Program-made: the position numbers and the translations under genes
Assembly (NCBI GenBank): GCA_046733635.1
Contig: JBKPPO010000066.1
Coordinates: 1-35,165 of the forward strand
Direction of reading: 5' to 3'
Source: CADEED01 sp046733635
Lineage (GTDB): Bacteria > Pseudomonadota > Gammaproteobacteria > Steroidobacterales > Steroidobacteraceae
Length of the DNA stretch: 35,165 nt
Shown: positions 15,432 to 23,640 of the stretch, one piece after another
Layout of the letters: every line of letters starts with the position of its first letter
How positions within the stretch are numbered: the stretch's first letter is position 1
Notes under the pieces: model-generated
Told to the model about the DNA's origin: nothing
Databases searched by the model: none
Seen by the model: only the letters and a program-made list of their open reading frames with translations

Positions 15432-17927
15432 TCAGTTGGCCGCGGTGACAGTAGCCTGGGTACGCATCTTCTGGAATGGCGCCGACTCCACCACGCCCGC
15501 GAGCAGCGCGCTGAACTTGCCGTTGCCGGCTTCCATCTTCTTCACGATCTGATCGATGGTCTCGACGTCGTAGTACTCCATGCCGCGCCCGGTGGCGTAG
15601 GTCATGAGTTTGCCGGCGAGCGTGTGATAGAACTCGTCGCGATGATCGTTCGCGAGGATCTTCTTGAGCTGGTTGACGCTGTTGAAGACTTCGCCGGTGA
15701 TCAGGCTGCCTTCCGAGACGATGGCTTGCTTGCGCTCGCTGTCGCGCCAGGCGCCATAACCATTGAAGTTCTCGAACGCGAGTCCGATCGGATCCATGCG
15801 GTTGTGGCAGGACGCGCACATCGGGCTCTCACGATGCAGCTTGAGCACGTCGCGTAACGTGGGCTCGTGACCCTTGAAGTCCGTTTCGCTGGCCTCGAGC
15901 GCCGGCACGTTCGCGGGCGGCGGCGGCGGCGGGGTGCCGAGGAAGTTCGCGAGCACGAACAGGCCGCGCTTCACGGGCGAGGTGCGGTCCGGATTCGACG
16001 TGACCAGCAGCGCCGTGCCCTGAGTGAGCATGCCGCCGCGCGCATTGCCTTCGGGCAGCGTGACTTTGCGCAGATCGTCTCCGGTGACGCCGCCGATGTC
16101 GTACATCTTGGCGAGGTCTTCGTTGAGGAAGGTGTAGTTGCTGTCGATGAACTCGGTGACCGGGCGGTCCTCGCGCATCACATACGCGAAGTACATCTCC
16201 GTTTCCCGCCGCATGGCCGTGCGCATCTTGCCGTCGAGCTCCGGCTTGGCGTCGACGATGGCGTCCATCTTCGCGGCCATCTGCTTGGCCGTGGCTTCGT
16301 CGCCCTTCATCCAGGCCTGGCGGAGCTGGCGCAGCGTCTCTTCTTCGCCCGCGTCGCGCAGGATGATCTGGCGCGGATTGCTGGCGATGCCTTCCACGTC
16401 ACGGGCCTGCAGCCACTGGCCCGTGAAGTTTCGCGCGAGATTCTCCGCGCGCGGGTCCTTCAGCATGCGCTCGACCTGCGCAGGCAGGTTCTTGCGTAAC
16501 GCGCCCTGCGACGCGAGCTGCAGGAGCTGGTCGTCGGGCATCGTGGACCAGAGGAAGTACGAGAGGCGCGAGGCCAGCGAGTACTCGTCCACATCGGCGA
16601 CGCGCGTACCCGCGGAATGCGCGGCAGGCTGCTCGAGGCGGAACAGGAAGCGAGGCGAGGCGAGCACGGCGGCCATGGCATGCGCGACACCTTCTTCGAA
16701 CGTCTTGCCCTTCTGCGAGTAGGTGGCTTCGGCGAGTGCGGCGAGGCGGGACGCCGTGTCGTCGTCGAGCGGGCGGCGGTACGCGCGTGTGGCGAATGCA
16801 CCGAGGATCTGCTCGGCATAGTCGCGGCGTTCGGCGCGGCCCTTGGGCACGTCACGCGGGAAGAACTGGTCGTAGTTCTTCGTCTTCACCCAGGTCGACG
16901 TCTCGAGCGGGCCTTCGACCACCACCTGCGAGACGAACAGATCGATGATGTTCTTCGGGTTGTCGCCGCCCTTGGCCGTGGGCTGCAACTCCAGCGAAAG
17001 CGTGTGCTCCGAGGGCTTCCACTTGTGCGCGGACTCGAACACGAAATCCTTCTCGTCGTGATAGACCATTTCCTGGTTCGCGACTTCCTTGCCGTCGACC
17101 TTGAGGACCAGCCGCGCCTTGCCCGGATCCGGCGTGTAAGCGCCGTTGACCTGCACGTCGAACTTCACGCGGTAGTTGCCGGGCAGCTCGTTCTTGAACG
17201 ACGCGGCGAGATTCGCGGGCTCCGAGAACACCACCTGCCGGCGGCCCCACTTGGTGCGCGCGTTCTCACCCGCGAAGTCCATGCCGGACACCACGAGCTT
17301 GCGCGGCTCCGCGGCGCGGAGCGGTACGGCTTGTTTGACCACCGCCTGCGCAGCCGCGACGTACTTCTCCATGAGCATGGGCGAGGTGGTGAGCGCATCG
17401 CCGATGTTGTCGAAGCCGAAGCCCGTATCGTCGGGCGGGAATTCGTGTTCGGTGTTGTAGTCGACGCCTAACAGGTCCTTGACCGTGTTGCGGTACTCGA
17501 CGCGATTCAGGCGGCGCACGGTGACGCGGCCCGGATCGGGATTCTTCGCGTCGATGTGGAATACCTGGCCCTTGATCCAGCGCTCGAGCGTGGCCTGTTC
17601 GGCGTCGCTCAGCAGTTGTTTGCCTTCCGCCGGCATGAGGCCGGCGCGCGTGTTCAGCAACACCTTGAGCCACAGCGTGGGCTCGAGGATCTGATCGTGG
17701 GTTTCGAGGGTGTCGAAAGCGACCTTGCCCTTGTCGTAACCATCGCCATGGCATTCGAAGCAGTGCTTCTCCAGCATGGGCAATATGGTTTTTTCATATT
17801 CCCTGATGCTCGCCGGTTCTGAGCTGGCCTCGGTCGAGGCGGCGACCATGAGGCACGCGGGAGCAGCGACGGCCAATGCCACCGCTATTTTCGCCGCATG
17901 CCGCGACAGGAACTTCGACTCAGGCAT
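15432..17927 (-). CDS. DUF1592-type multidomain exported protein with two haem-c motifs
   Basis: The 831 aa protein has a signal peptide (about 1-35) and the domain set first described in planctomycetes. Haem motif 1, CFECH, is at 56-60 (PSCyt1-like). DUF1587 follows (VRRLNRVEYRNTVKDLLGVD), then a beta-rich insert (about 200-335). DUF1595 (RAYRRPLDDDTASRL), DUF1592 (SLASRLSYFLWSTMPDDQL), DUF1588 with a second haem motif CASCH (SPMCASCHNRMDPIGLAFEN) and DUF1585 (LAGKLMTYATGRGMEYYD) come in that order. It is probably a periplasmic c-type cytochrome, but the substrate is unknown. It is transcribed with the DUF1552 gene and away from the cytochrome c' gene. Confidence 0.9.
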   Translation of the reverse strand: MPESKFLSRHAAKIAVALAVAAPACLMVAASTEASSEPASIREYEKTILPMLEKHCFECHGDGYDKGKVAFDTLETHDQILEPTLWLKVLLNTRAGLMPAEGKQLLSDAEQATLERWIKGQVFHIDAKNPDPGRVTVRRLNRVEYRNTVKDLLGVDYNTEHEFPPDDTGFGFDNIGDALTTSPMLMEKYVAAAQAVVKQAVPLRAAEPRKLVVSGMDFAGENARTKWGRRQVVFSEPANLAASFKNELPGNYRVKFDVQVNGAYTPDPGKARLVLKVDGKEVANQEMVYHDEKDFVFESAHKWKPSEHTLSLELQPTAKGGDNPKNIIDLFVSQVVVEGPLETSTWVKTKNYDQFFPRDVPKGRAERRDYAEQILGAFATRAYRRPLDDDTASRLAALAEATYSQKGKTFEEGVAHAMAAVLASPRFLFRLEQPAAHSAGTRVADVDEYSLASRLSYFLWSTMPDDQLLQLASQGALRKNLPAQVERMLKDPRAENLARNFTGQWLQARDVEGIASNPRQIILRDAGEEETLRQLRQAWMKGDEATAKQMAAKMDAIVDAKPELDGKMRTAMRRETEMYFAYVMREDRPVTEFIDSNYTFLNEDLAKMYDIGGVTGDDLRKVTLPEGNARGGMLTQGTALLVTSNPDRTSPVKRGLFVLANFLGTPPPPPPANVPALEASETDFKGHEPTLRDVLKLHRESPMCASCHNRMDPIGLAFENFNGYGAWRDSERKQAIVSEGSLITGEVFNSVNQLKKILANDHRDEFYHTLAGKLMTYATGRGMEYYDVETIDQIVKKMEAGNGKFSALLAGVVESAPFQKMRTQATVTAAN

Positions 17928-17981
17928 TCCTTCTGTGCCCCCTACGCACTTCTGAAAGCGATCGCATTGTGCGGGATGTCA

Positions 17982-17992
17982 GACCATTGGTC
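17982..17992. promoter_or_regulatory. Palindrome GACCATTGGTC in a divergent promoter region
   Basis: The 11-bp odd palindrome GACCA-T-TGGTC lies in the 130-bp gap between the DUF1592 operon and the cytochrome c'/b561 pair. It is a candidate operator for shared control. No bound factor can be named. Confidence 0.35.
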
Positions 17993-18057
17993 ACGAGCAA
18001 TGTTTCCCGAAAATCGTTTATAAAAGCGCCTGTTGCACACACCAGGACGAAGGAAAC

Positions 18058-18543
18058 ATGTTCGCCAGCCAATCAGCCAGCCCGACGCTCAAACGCCAGA
18101 TTTCCGTTATTGCCGCCGCCGCTTTTGTAAGTCTTGCAGTGGCCGTCACCGCGATGGCTGCCACGCCCGCGGAAACGCAGGCGCACCGCAAGGAGCAATA
18201 CAAAGCACTGGGTGATGCCTTCAAGACCATCCGGGACAACAGCAAGGGTGAACCCGATTGGGCCGCGGTCGAGAAGGCCGCGACGTTCGTCCAGAAGGTG
18301 TCGGTGGAGCAGGTGAACTGGTTCCCGAAGGGCACGGGTCCCGAAGCCGGCAAGACGCGCGCGCTGCCTGACGTGTGGTCGAAGCCCGCGGAATTCACCG
18401 CTGCGCAGAAGCTGTTTTCGGACAAGGTCGCGGGCCTGACCGCCGCCGTGAAGGCCAAGGACTCTGCTGCGCTAGGCGCCGCATTCAAGGAAGTCGGCGG
18501 TTCCTGCAAGAACTGCCACGACGGTTTCCGCGCGCCGGAATAA
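18058..18543 (+). CDS. Cytochrome c' (class II c-type cytochrome)
   Basis: The 161 aa protein has an N-terminal signal/anchor (about residues 12-36, ending near AMAAT) and a four-helix cytochrome c' domain. The haem motif is at the extreme C-terminus, C150-x-x-C153-H154 (CKNCHDGFRAPE), as in class II cytochromes. These periplasmic proteins carry electrons or bind NO/CO. GAAGGAAAC precedes ATG 18058. Only 9 nt separate it from the cytochrome b561 gene, which suggests a membrane-periplasm electron transfer pair. Confidence 0.9.
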   Translation: MFASQSASPTLKRQISVIAAAAFVSLAVAVTAMAATPAETQAHRKEQYKALGDAFKTIRDNSKGEPDWAAVEKAATFVQKVSVEQVNWFPKGTGPEAGKTRALPDVWSKPAEFTAAQKLFSDKVAGLTAAVKAKDSAALGAAFKEVGGSCKNCHDGFRAPE

Positions 18544-18552
18544 ACTGCTGGC

Positions 18553-19248
18553 GTGAACGACACCGCTCCGGTCGCCGAGACCACCAGCTCCAGTGCAGTG
18601 ACGCGTGTTCGCGTGTGGGATGTCCCCACACGCGTCACGCATTGGACTTTCGTCGTAGTGTTCGGCGTCCTGTGGTGGACGGCGGAGACCGGCCGCATGG
18701 AATGGCATCGCTGGGCCGGCTACACACTGCTCGCGCTGCTGCTGTTCCGCCTCTACTGGGGAATCTTCGGCAGCTCCACCGCGCGCTTCTCGCGCTTCGT
18801 GCGCGGGCCGCGCGCGATCGGTCAATACCTCAAGGGCGATTGGACCACGGCGGCGGGACACAATCCGCTGGGCGCGCTCAGCGTGGTGGCGTTGTTAGGC
18901 CTGCTGCTGCTGCAGGTGGGTCTCGGGTTGTTCGCGGTCGATGTGGATGGCATCGAATCGGGGCCGCTGTCGCTGTACGTGAGCTTCGAAACCGGTCGCG
19001 CGGCGGCGGAGTGGCACGAGATCGTGTTCTCCGCGCTCCAGATCGTCATCGGCCTGCACATCCTCGCCGTGTTCTTCTACTTGTTAGGCAAGCGGCAGAA
19101 TCTCATCGGCGCGATGTTTTCGGGCAAGCGCAGTTTCGAGAATGCCGTCACGCCGATGACGCCGGGCACCTGGCCCAGGCTCATCGCGGGCATCCTGATC
19201 GCGGTCGCGATCACCTGGGCCGTGTCGAAAGCCTTCAAATTCGGCTGA
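18553..19248 (+). CDS. Cytochrome b561-family membrane protein
   Basis: The 231 aa protein has four core helices (about 31-49, 58-76, 107-132, 155-177) and a C-terminal one (about 206-225). Haem-ligand histidines fit H30 (PTRVTHWTFVV), H52 (EWHRWAGYTLL), H154 (EWHEIVFSALQ) and H168 (GLHILAVFFYLL), as in the bacterial Ni-Fe-hydrogenase/b561 group. Such proteins move electrons between quinones and a periplasmic cytochrome, here probably the cytochrome c' encoded just upstream. GTG 18553 is the start. A 10-bp hairpin lies within the first 30 codons (18610-18634). Confidence 0.88.
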   Translation: MNDTAPVAETTSSSAVTRVRVWDVPTRVTHWTFVVVFGVLWWTAETGRMEWHRWAGYTLLALLLFRLYWGIFGSSTARFSRFVRGPRAIGQYLKGDWTTAAGHNPLGALSVVALLGLLLLQVGLGLFAVDVDGIESGPLSLYVSFETGRAAAEWHEIVFSALQIVIGLHILAVFFYLLGKRQNLIGAMFSGKRSFENAVTPMTPGTWPRLIAGILIAVAITWAVSKAFKFG

Positions 19249-19259
19249 TAGAGCGTCTG

Positions 19260-19284
19260 AAAAGTAGGGTGCGTCCTACATTTT
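19260..19284 (+). terminator. Weak terminator after the cytochrome b561 gene
   Basis: AAAA-GTAGG (19260-19268) pairs with CCTAC-A-TTTT (19275-19284) around a 6-nt loop. The 5-bp core is short, but it sits 12 nt after the stop and ends in four T's. Confidence 0.5.
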
Positions 19285-19359
19285 GCCCCGTCTGCATCTG
19301 CAGCGCGGCATGGAATCCATCCGACTTTTGAGTTCGAGCGGTTGCGGTCTACTGCAGCC

Positions 19360-19917
19360 ATGGACGCTAACAACTTCAACACGTACCGAAACACTACCGG
19401 TCCAGTTGCTTATAGCCGTCCTGCCGCGCGCCCGTTCCGTCGTCTCCGCCCTCTGGAGACTCCGCCGACGGGCGCGCACCTAATAACCCCCTGGCTCGGC
19501 TTCGCCCATCACGGGATCTACGTGGGCGAGGGCCGGGTCATTCATTACGGCGCGCTGGTGTACGACATCATCCGCAAGCCCGTCGAAGAGGTATCACTCG
19601 AGACTTTCTCCGGCGGGCGCCCCGTGTTCATCGTGCAGCACGACTCGCTGCCGTTTTCGGTCACCGAGGTCATCGGTCGCGCGCGCTCCCGCCTCGGAGA
19701 GGCGCGTTACCGTCTGCTCACCAACAACTGCGAACACTTCGTGGAGTGGTGCCTGTACGACGTGCACCGCAGCTTCCAGGTGAATCGCGCGCTGGATTTC
19801 CCGCGCTTCATGGGCGAACGCATCCAGACTTCGATAGCCCGCTTCGCCATGCGGGTGGTCGCGATGTTTCGCCGGCCCGGCACGAACTCCGCGCGCATCA
19901 CGCCGCCGAAGAACTGA
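19360..19917 (+). CDS. LRAT / NlpC-P60-like cysteine protein
   Basis: The 185 aa protein carries the permuted papain-like fold of the LRAT family. His is in GFAHHGIYVGEGRVIHYG (H50/H51 and H62) and the nucleophile is Cys124 in TNNCEHFVEWC. Bacterial LRAT-like proteins are thought to act as acyltransferases, thioesterases or amidases, with substrates mostly unknown. No signal peptide is visible, so it is probably cytoplasmic. The C-terminus has a short hydrophobic/basic piece (ARFAMRVVAMFRR). ATG 19360 is used; a TTG at 19342 in frame is less likely. The gene is isolated, with a strong hairpin after it. Confidence 0.75.
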   Translation: MDANNFNTYRNTTGPVAYSRPAARPFRRLRPLETPPTGAHLITPWLGFAHHGIYVGEGRVIHYGALVYDIIRKPVEEVSLETFSGGRPVFIVQHDSLPFSVTEVIGRARSRLGEARYRLLTNNCEHFVEWCLYDVHRSFQVNRALDFPRFMGERIQTSIARFAMRVVAMFRRPGTNSARITPPKN

Positions 19918-19929
19918 ACATCCAGTCGA

Positions 19930-19964
19930 GCCCACGGCGCATGCACTGGCATCGCGCCGTGGGC
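19930..19964. terminator. Bidirectional hairpin between convergent genes
   Basis: GCCCACGGCGC (19930-19940) pairs with GCGCCGTGGGC (19954-19964). The loop itself can pair ATGC with GCAT, giving a long stem with one bulged C. It fills the 61-bp gap between the LRAT-like and esterase genes. There is no U-tract. Confidence 0.65.
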
Positions 19965-19978
19965 CGCTCTGACCGCGG

Positions 19979-21085
19979 CTACCGGTAACCCCGCCAAACC
20001 CATTCCAGCGCCTGCGGCAACGTCTGCTCGCGCACGCGGCGATCGCAATGCGTCGAATCGAGCGCAAACACGTATTGATAGGCGTATCCCTTCGCCTCGA
20101 GCGCCATGGCCATACGGTGATTCGCCTCCACCCAGTCATGCATGCCATCGCGCATCACGTTGGGGTTGTAGAGGTCGCGATCGCCCACGTGCATCCAGAT
20201 GCGGATGGGCTTCGCCGGGTTGTTGGGAACGAGGTTGATCGGGTATTCCCAGGCGCCGCCCGGTGTATCCGGATTGAACGGCCACTGCTGGTTCACGAAG
20301 GTGCCGGAATAACTCACGATGCGCGAATACCACTCGGGGTGGAACCACGCCATGCTGAAGGCCGCGGCGGCGCCGGAGCTGCAGCCCATGGCCGCGCGAG
20401 CCTTCGCATCCTTCGCGATCCGGATCCGGTAGTTCTTTTCCACGGCGGGAAGCACTTCGGTCTGGATGAATTCTGCGAAACGTCCGGAAAGCGTGTCGTA
20501 CTCCAGCCCGCGTTGGTGTCCTTGCGCATCGCCGCCGCCGTTCTGGATCGACACCGCCACGAGTGCGGGCACGCGCTTCTGGTGGATCAGATTGTCCAGC
20601 GTGCTCGTGAGCGTGAGGTCCTTTTCGCCCATCTTCGGGCCGTCGTGCGTGACGAGCAGCGGCAATGACTTCTTCGGGTCGTGGTTCGCCGGAAGATAGA
20701 CGGTGATCGCACGCTCCCAGGACTTCTCTTGCGTTTCGACGATCAACGTGCGCGGATTCGCCGGATCGACGGTGCCGAATTTTTCGCGCGAAATGGCCTT
20801 GGGATAGATCCTGCTGTCTTCGGACCTCATGACGAACTGGTGCACCACGCCCTGCGGTATGCCGCTCGCTACCGCAAGTTCGGGCGCGGGCGCGTAAGCG
20901 GGGCCGATCACGAAGTCGCCGCCGCGATCCACGGGCGCGTTCTTGCCGGCGCCGGTGATGACGGTCCAATCGGGCGCCAATGGTCCGTCCGTGGGGCGTT
21001 GAGGCGGGGCGGGGCGTGCGTCCTGTGCTCGCACGAGCGGAGCGACGATCAGCAGCGCAGCGAGCATACAGAGCTTCGAGTTCAT
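19979..21085 (-). CDS. Secreted enterochelin-esterase-like alpha/beta hydrolase
   Basis: The 368 aa product has a signal peptide (1-20, ending VRAQD) and a domain of the Fes/esterase-D type. The nucleophile elbow is G234-C-S236-S-G238 (AMGCSSGAAAAF), and a probable catalytic His lies in ALDSTHCDRRV near the C-terminus. The stretch ERAITVYLPANHDPKKSLPLLVTHDG is typical of the family, which hydrolyses ester or amide bonds in siderophores, feruloyl esters or other compounds. No siderophore or lignin-degradation genes are near. ATG 21085 has GGGAGGGG upstream; the open frame to 21283 is not supported. Confidence 0.83.
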   Translation of the reverse strand: MNSKLCMLAALLIVAPLVRAQDARPAPPQRPTDGPLAPDWTVITGAGKNAPVDRGGDFVIGPAYAPAPELAVASGIPQGVVHQFVMRSEDSRIYPKAISREKFGTVDPANPRTLIVETQEKSWERAITVYLPANHDPKKSLPLLVTHDGPKMGEKDLTLTSTLDNLIHQKRVPALVAVSIQNGGGDAQGHQRGLEYDTLSGRFAEFIQTEVLPAVEKNYRIRIAKDAKARAAMGCSSGAAAAFSMAWFHPEWYSRIVSYSGTFVNQQWPFNPDTPGGAWEYPINLVPNNPAKPIRIWMHVGDRDLYNPNVMRDGMHDWVEANHRMAMALEAKGYAYQYVFALDSTHCDRRVREQTLPQALEWVWRGYR

Positions 21086-21133
21086 GATTCCCCTCCCGAC
21101 GGAAGGCGGGATGCTACCTGCCGGCGAGGAGAG

Positions 21134-21157
21134 GCTGCCACCCGAACGGGTGGCAGC
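21134..21157 (-). promoter_or_regulatory. 11-bp GC-rich hairpin upstream of the esterase gene
   Basis: GCTGCCACCCG (21134-21144) and CGGGTGGCAGC (21147-21157) form a near-perfect stem with a GAAC loop. It sits between the DUF924 stop (21267) and the esterase start (21085), both on the minus strand, about 50 nt before the start codon. It lacks a U-tract, so it may be a terminator remnant or an mRNA processing/stability element. The rest of 21086-21266 holds no supported gene. Confidence 0.5.
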
Positions 21158-21266
21158 AGGGTCGTGCGACGCGACAGCGGCTTCAGAACTTCGAAGCGCG
21201 CCGATGACGATGGCATTGCGCCAGGTGTCAGCAATCGCTCCCAGGCTCGCCGCATCTCGGCCGCGT

Positions 21267-21932
21267 TCATCCGCGATATCCACCTTCGTCGAGATACCGC
21301 TGCTCGGCGGAGGTGGTGTCGCGGCCGAGGATCTGGTTTCGATGCGGAAAGCGTCCGAACTTCCGCACGATCTCCCGGTGATGCTGGGCGCGGAGGAGTT
21401 CCTCCGGTCCGATGCGCCTTGCGAGCGCCACCGAACGTTCCTGGTCCGCCAGGTCTTCCGAATGCGCGAACGGCAGCAGGAAGAACTTGCGCAACGGCAG
21501 CGGCGTCAACTGGTCATACCCCGCCGAGAACGCCGTGTCCGCCACCTTCCTTGCCATGGCGTCGGTGTCGTACATGCGCGGCGTGTCACGGAACGCATTA
21601 CGCGGAAACTGATCCAGCAGGATCACGAGTGCGAACGCGCCTTCCGGTGTGCTCTGCCAGTACATGAGTTCCCCGCGTGCGGCAGCTTCGTGATCCATGA
21701 GGAAGCGCTCGCGAAACAGCCGGTCGAAGTCGGGGTCCTTGTCGAACCATTTTCCCGGTCCGGCCTGTTCCCAGAAATCGACGATTTCCAGGGCCCGTTG
21801 CGCGGGCGCCAGGCGGGTGAAGGTCTGCAAGGGTTCCATGACTTCGCCCTCGTAAGGCCGTTGGGGTAGTTCGGCGCCCGCCGTCGCGGCGGCGGCCAGC
21901 GTGAAGATGAGTAGTGGGATTCGTGTGTTCAT
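21267..21932 (-). CDS. DUF924 protein with an N-terminal signal peptide
   Basis: The 221 aa product shows the DUF924 pattern: VDFWEQAGPGKWFDKDPDFD, LVILLDQFPRNAFRDTPRMY, FFLLPFAHSEDLADQ and FGRFPHRNQILGRDTT. The family is all-helical (TPR-like) and usually has about 180 residues, no signal sequence and no known function. Here MNTRIPLLIFTLAAAATAGA precedes the domain and looks like a Sec signal, with GGAGGAC before ATG 21932. This copy is therefore probably periplasmic. The LysR gene starts 64 bp away on the other strand and may control it. Confidence 0.82.
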   Translation of the reverse strand: MNTRIPLLIFTLAAAATAGAELPQRPYEGEVMEPLQTFTRLAPAQRALEIVDFWEQAGPGKWFDKDPDFDRLFRERFLMDHEAAARGELMYWQSTPEGAFALVILLDQFPRNAFRDTPRMYDTDAMARKVADTAFSAGYDQLTPLPLRKFFLLPFAHSEDLADQERSVALARRIGPEELLRAQHHREIVRKFGRFPHRNQILGRDTTSAEQRYLDEGGYRG

Positions 21933-21978
21933 GTGTCCTCCGGCGAGAAGAATCGCCTCGCCGCGATGCTGAATCCAG

Positions 21979-21987
21979 TGATACGAT
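21979..21987 (+). promoter_or_regulatory. Candidate extended -10 of the LysR gene
   Basis: TGATACGAT (TG, one base, TACGAT) lies 9 nt before the ATG at 21997. No Shine-Dalgarno sequence is seen between, so the transcript may be leaderless or nearly so. The 64-bp gap to the divergent DUF924 gene must also hold any LysR binding site. Confidence 0.35.
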
Positions 21988-21996
21988 TTCACGAAT

Positions 21997-22938
21997 ATGC
22001 TGAACAAAGTGAATCTCGCCCGCGCGGATCTCAACCTGCTGGTGCTGTTCGAAGCCGTGTTCGAAGAGCTGCATGTGGCGCGCGCGGCGGAGCGTCTGCA
22101 CGTGTCGCCGTCGGCCGTGAGTCACGGTCTCGGCCGCCTGCGCGTGCTCATGAAAGACCCGCTGTTCCTGCGCCATCCCAAGGGGGTCGTCCCGACGGAG
22201 CGGGCACGCGCGCTGGCGGCTCCGGTGGCCGAAGTGCTGGAGCGTGCCCGGCAGGTGATGGCGCAGGCGGAGATCTTCGATCCGGCGAAGTCGGCGCGGC
22301 GATTCGTGATCGGTGCGCCGGATGGCGCGTCTGCCGTGTTGCTGCCGTCGCTCATGGCCTCCATCCGCGCGAACGCGCCGGGCATCGACCTGGGCGTGCG
22401 CAATCTCATCGGCCGGTTCGAGGAGGCATTGACCGAACTCGATGCCAGGACGCTGGACGTGGCGCTGGTGCCGATGCCCGAGGTTCCCGCGCGGTTCGTT
22501 TCACGCGTGTTGTACCAGGAGGACTTCGTGCTGGTGCTGCGCAAGGGGAATCCGCTCGCGCGAAACATGACGTTGGCGCGTTATGCGTCCTCGCCGCATC
22601 TCATGGTGTCCGTCACCGGCGATCCGTACGGGCTCGTCGATCAGATCCTGGCCAAGCGCAGGCTCAGCCGGCGCGTGGTGCTCACGGTGTCCAACTTCAT
22701 GCAGGCGCTCGCGATGGTCGCGGAGTCGGATCTGGTGGCGGCGTTGCCGCGGCATTTCGTCGCGAGATACGCGGGGCGATACGAGGTGGCGATGATCGAG
22801 CCGCCGATCCCGCTCCTGTCGTCCCCCATCGTCGCCGTCGCGCCGCAGGTGGCGACGCGGGACGGCGGACTGGCCTGGCTGCTGGCGGAGCTCGAGACCG
22901 CCGCGCGGTCGGTCAAGGTGCGGCGGGGCAGGCAGTGA
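21997..22938 (+). CDS. LysR-family transcriptional regulator
   Basis: The 313 aa protein has the LysR winged helix at about residues 10-68 (LARADLNLLVLFEAVFEELHVARAAERLHVSPSAVSHGLGRLR) and a periplasmic-binding-like effector domain from about 90 to 300 (RRFVIGAPDGASAVLLPSLM, LDVALVPMP). The helix-turn-helix resembles the NodD/NahR/PcpR branch. LysR proteins usually control a divergent neighbour; here that is the exported DUF924 gene. The effector is unknown. Confidence 0.92.
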   Translation: MLNKVNLARADLNLLVLFEAVFEELHVARAAERLHVSPSAVSHGLGRLRVLMKDPLFLRHPKGVVPTERARALAAPVAEVLERARQVMAQAEIFDPAKSARRFVIGAPDGASAVLLPSLMASIRANAPGIDLGVRNLIGRFEEALTELDARTLDVALVPMPEVPARFVSRVLYQEDFVLVLRKGNPLARNMTLARYASSPHLMVSVTGDPYGLVDQILAKRRLSRRVVLTVSNFMQALAMVAESDLVAALPRHFVARYAGRYEVAMIEPPIPLLSSPIVAVAPQVATRDGGLAWLLAELETAARSVKVRRGRQ

Positions 22939-22953
22939 CGCGCCGCACCGGGC

Positions 22954-23604
22954 CTATCTAGTCCAGTCGACGCGGAAACTCTTCATCGCACGATCGACGA
23001 GATCCCGTTCGAGCGCCTTCCACTCCGGCTTCGGCTCATCGCCGTCCATCAGCGATGCCGCGCTGTGCCCCGTGTCGGCCAGATCTTCGGCGTAGATGAA
23101 CATCAATTCCTTGCGGTTGCTGTCGTCCAGCAGGTTCACCAGCCGCACGTTCATCGACTCCGCAGGCATCTTCAGACCGGCGCGCGCCAGCATCTGGCGC
23201 ATCCGCTCGCCATCGGAACCTTCGCGAGGCGGCGAACCCGTTTCACCGAAGCGCGCGCGCTGCCAGAACGGCCGGCCCCAGGCCGTGACGGCTTCGTCCC
23301 GGGTGTAGTCGTACGAGCGCGTGTTGTCAGGCAGGTATTGTTCGAACTGAATCCAGTACAGCTTCTTCACGGTCTTGTCGCGAGCCGCCTCGACGAACAG
23401 GTGCAGCTCGGCATCGGCGATACCGTAGAGATCCCAACGCTCCGCACCCAGGTATTTCGCGGAGCGCGGCACGGTGATCGTCACGGCCGGATCCCGCTTC
23501 GAGATCAGCCGGTTGCCACGGACTTCACGTTCGGGCGCGGCGGCCTGCGTCGTGCTGAAGAGAAGCAGAAGGGCGGCGCCGAGGCCAGGCAGTGTGCGTG
23601 TCAT
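22954..23604 (-). CDS. Exported hypothetical protein
   Basis: The 216 aa product has a signal peptide (MTRTLPGLGAALLLLFSTTQAAA) and a soluble domain that I do not recognise. Visible features are VTITVPRSAKYLGAERWDLYGIADAELHLFVEA, YWIQFEQYLPDNTRSYDY and LVNLLDDSNRKELMFIYAEDL, which suggest a mixed alpha/beta domain. It lies 36 bp downstream of the alpha/beta hydrolase gene on the same strand, so both may be cotranscribed. ATG 23604 is chosen because the signal peptide starts there; M1 at 23640 would add a charged leader. It ends convergent to lysR with a 15-bp gap. Confidence 0.65.
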   Translation of the reverse strand: MTRTLPGLGAALLLLFSTTQAAAPEREVRGNRLISKRDPAVTITVPRSAKYLGAERWDLYGIADAELHLFVEAARDKTVKKLYWIQFEQYLPDNTRSYDYTRDEAVTAWGRPFWQRARFGETGSPPREGSDGERMRQMLARAGLKMPAESMNVRLVNLLDDSNRKELMFIYAEDLADTGHSAASLMDGDEPKPEWKALERDLVDRAMKSFRVDWTR

Positions 23605-23640
23605 GCAAGTTGGACGACGCGGGGGATCGATCGGTTGCAA

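Noticed and set aside
18893..19090. Repeated use of the rare TTA leucine codon in the context TTGTTAGGC
   Set aside because: It first looked like avoidance of GTTGGC/GCCAAC, but those hexamers occur elsewhere in the window (for example near 7645, 9618 and 10894), so no avoidance can be claimed.
21082..21270. 62-codon minus-strand ORF overlapping the DUF924 stop by ATGA
   Set aside because: The overlap is tempting, but the frame runs through the GC hairpin at 21134-21157 into the start of the esterase gene and has no recognisable pattern.
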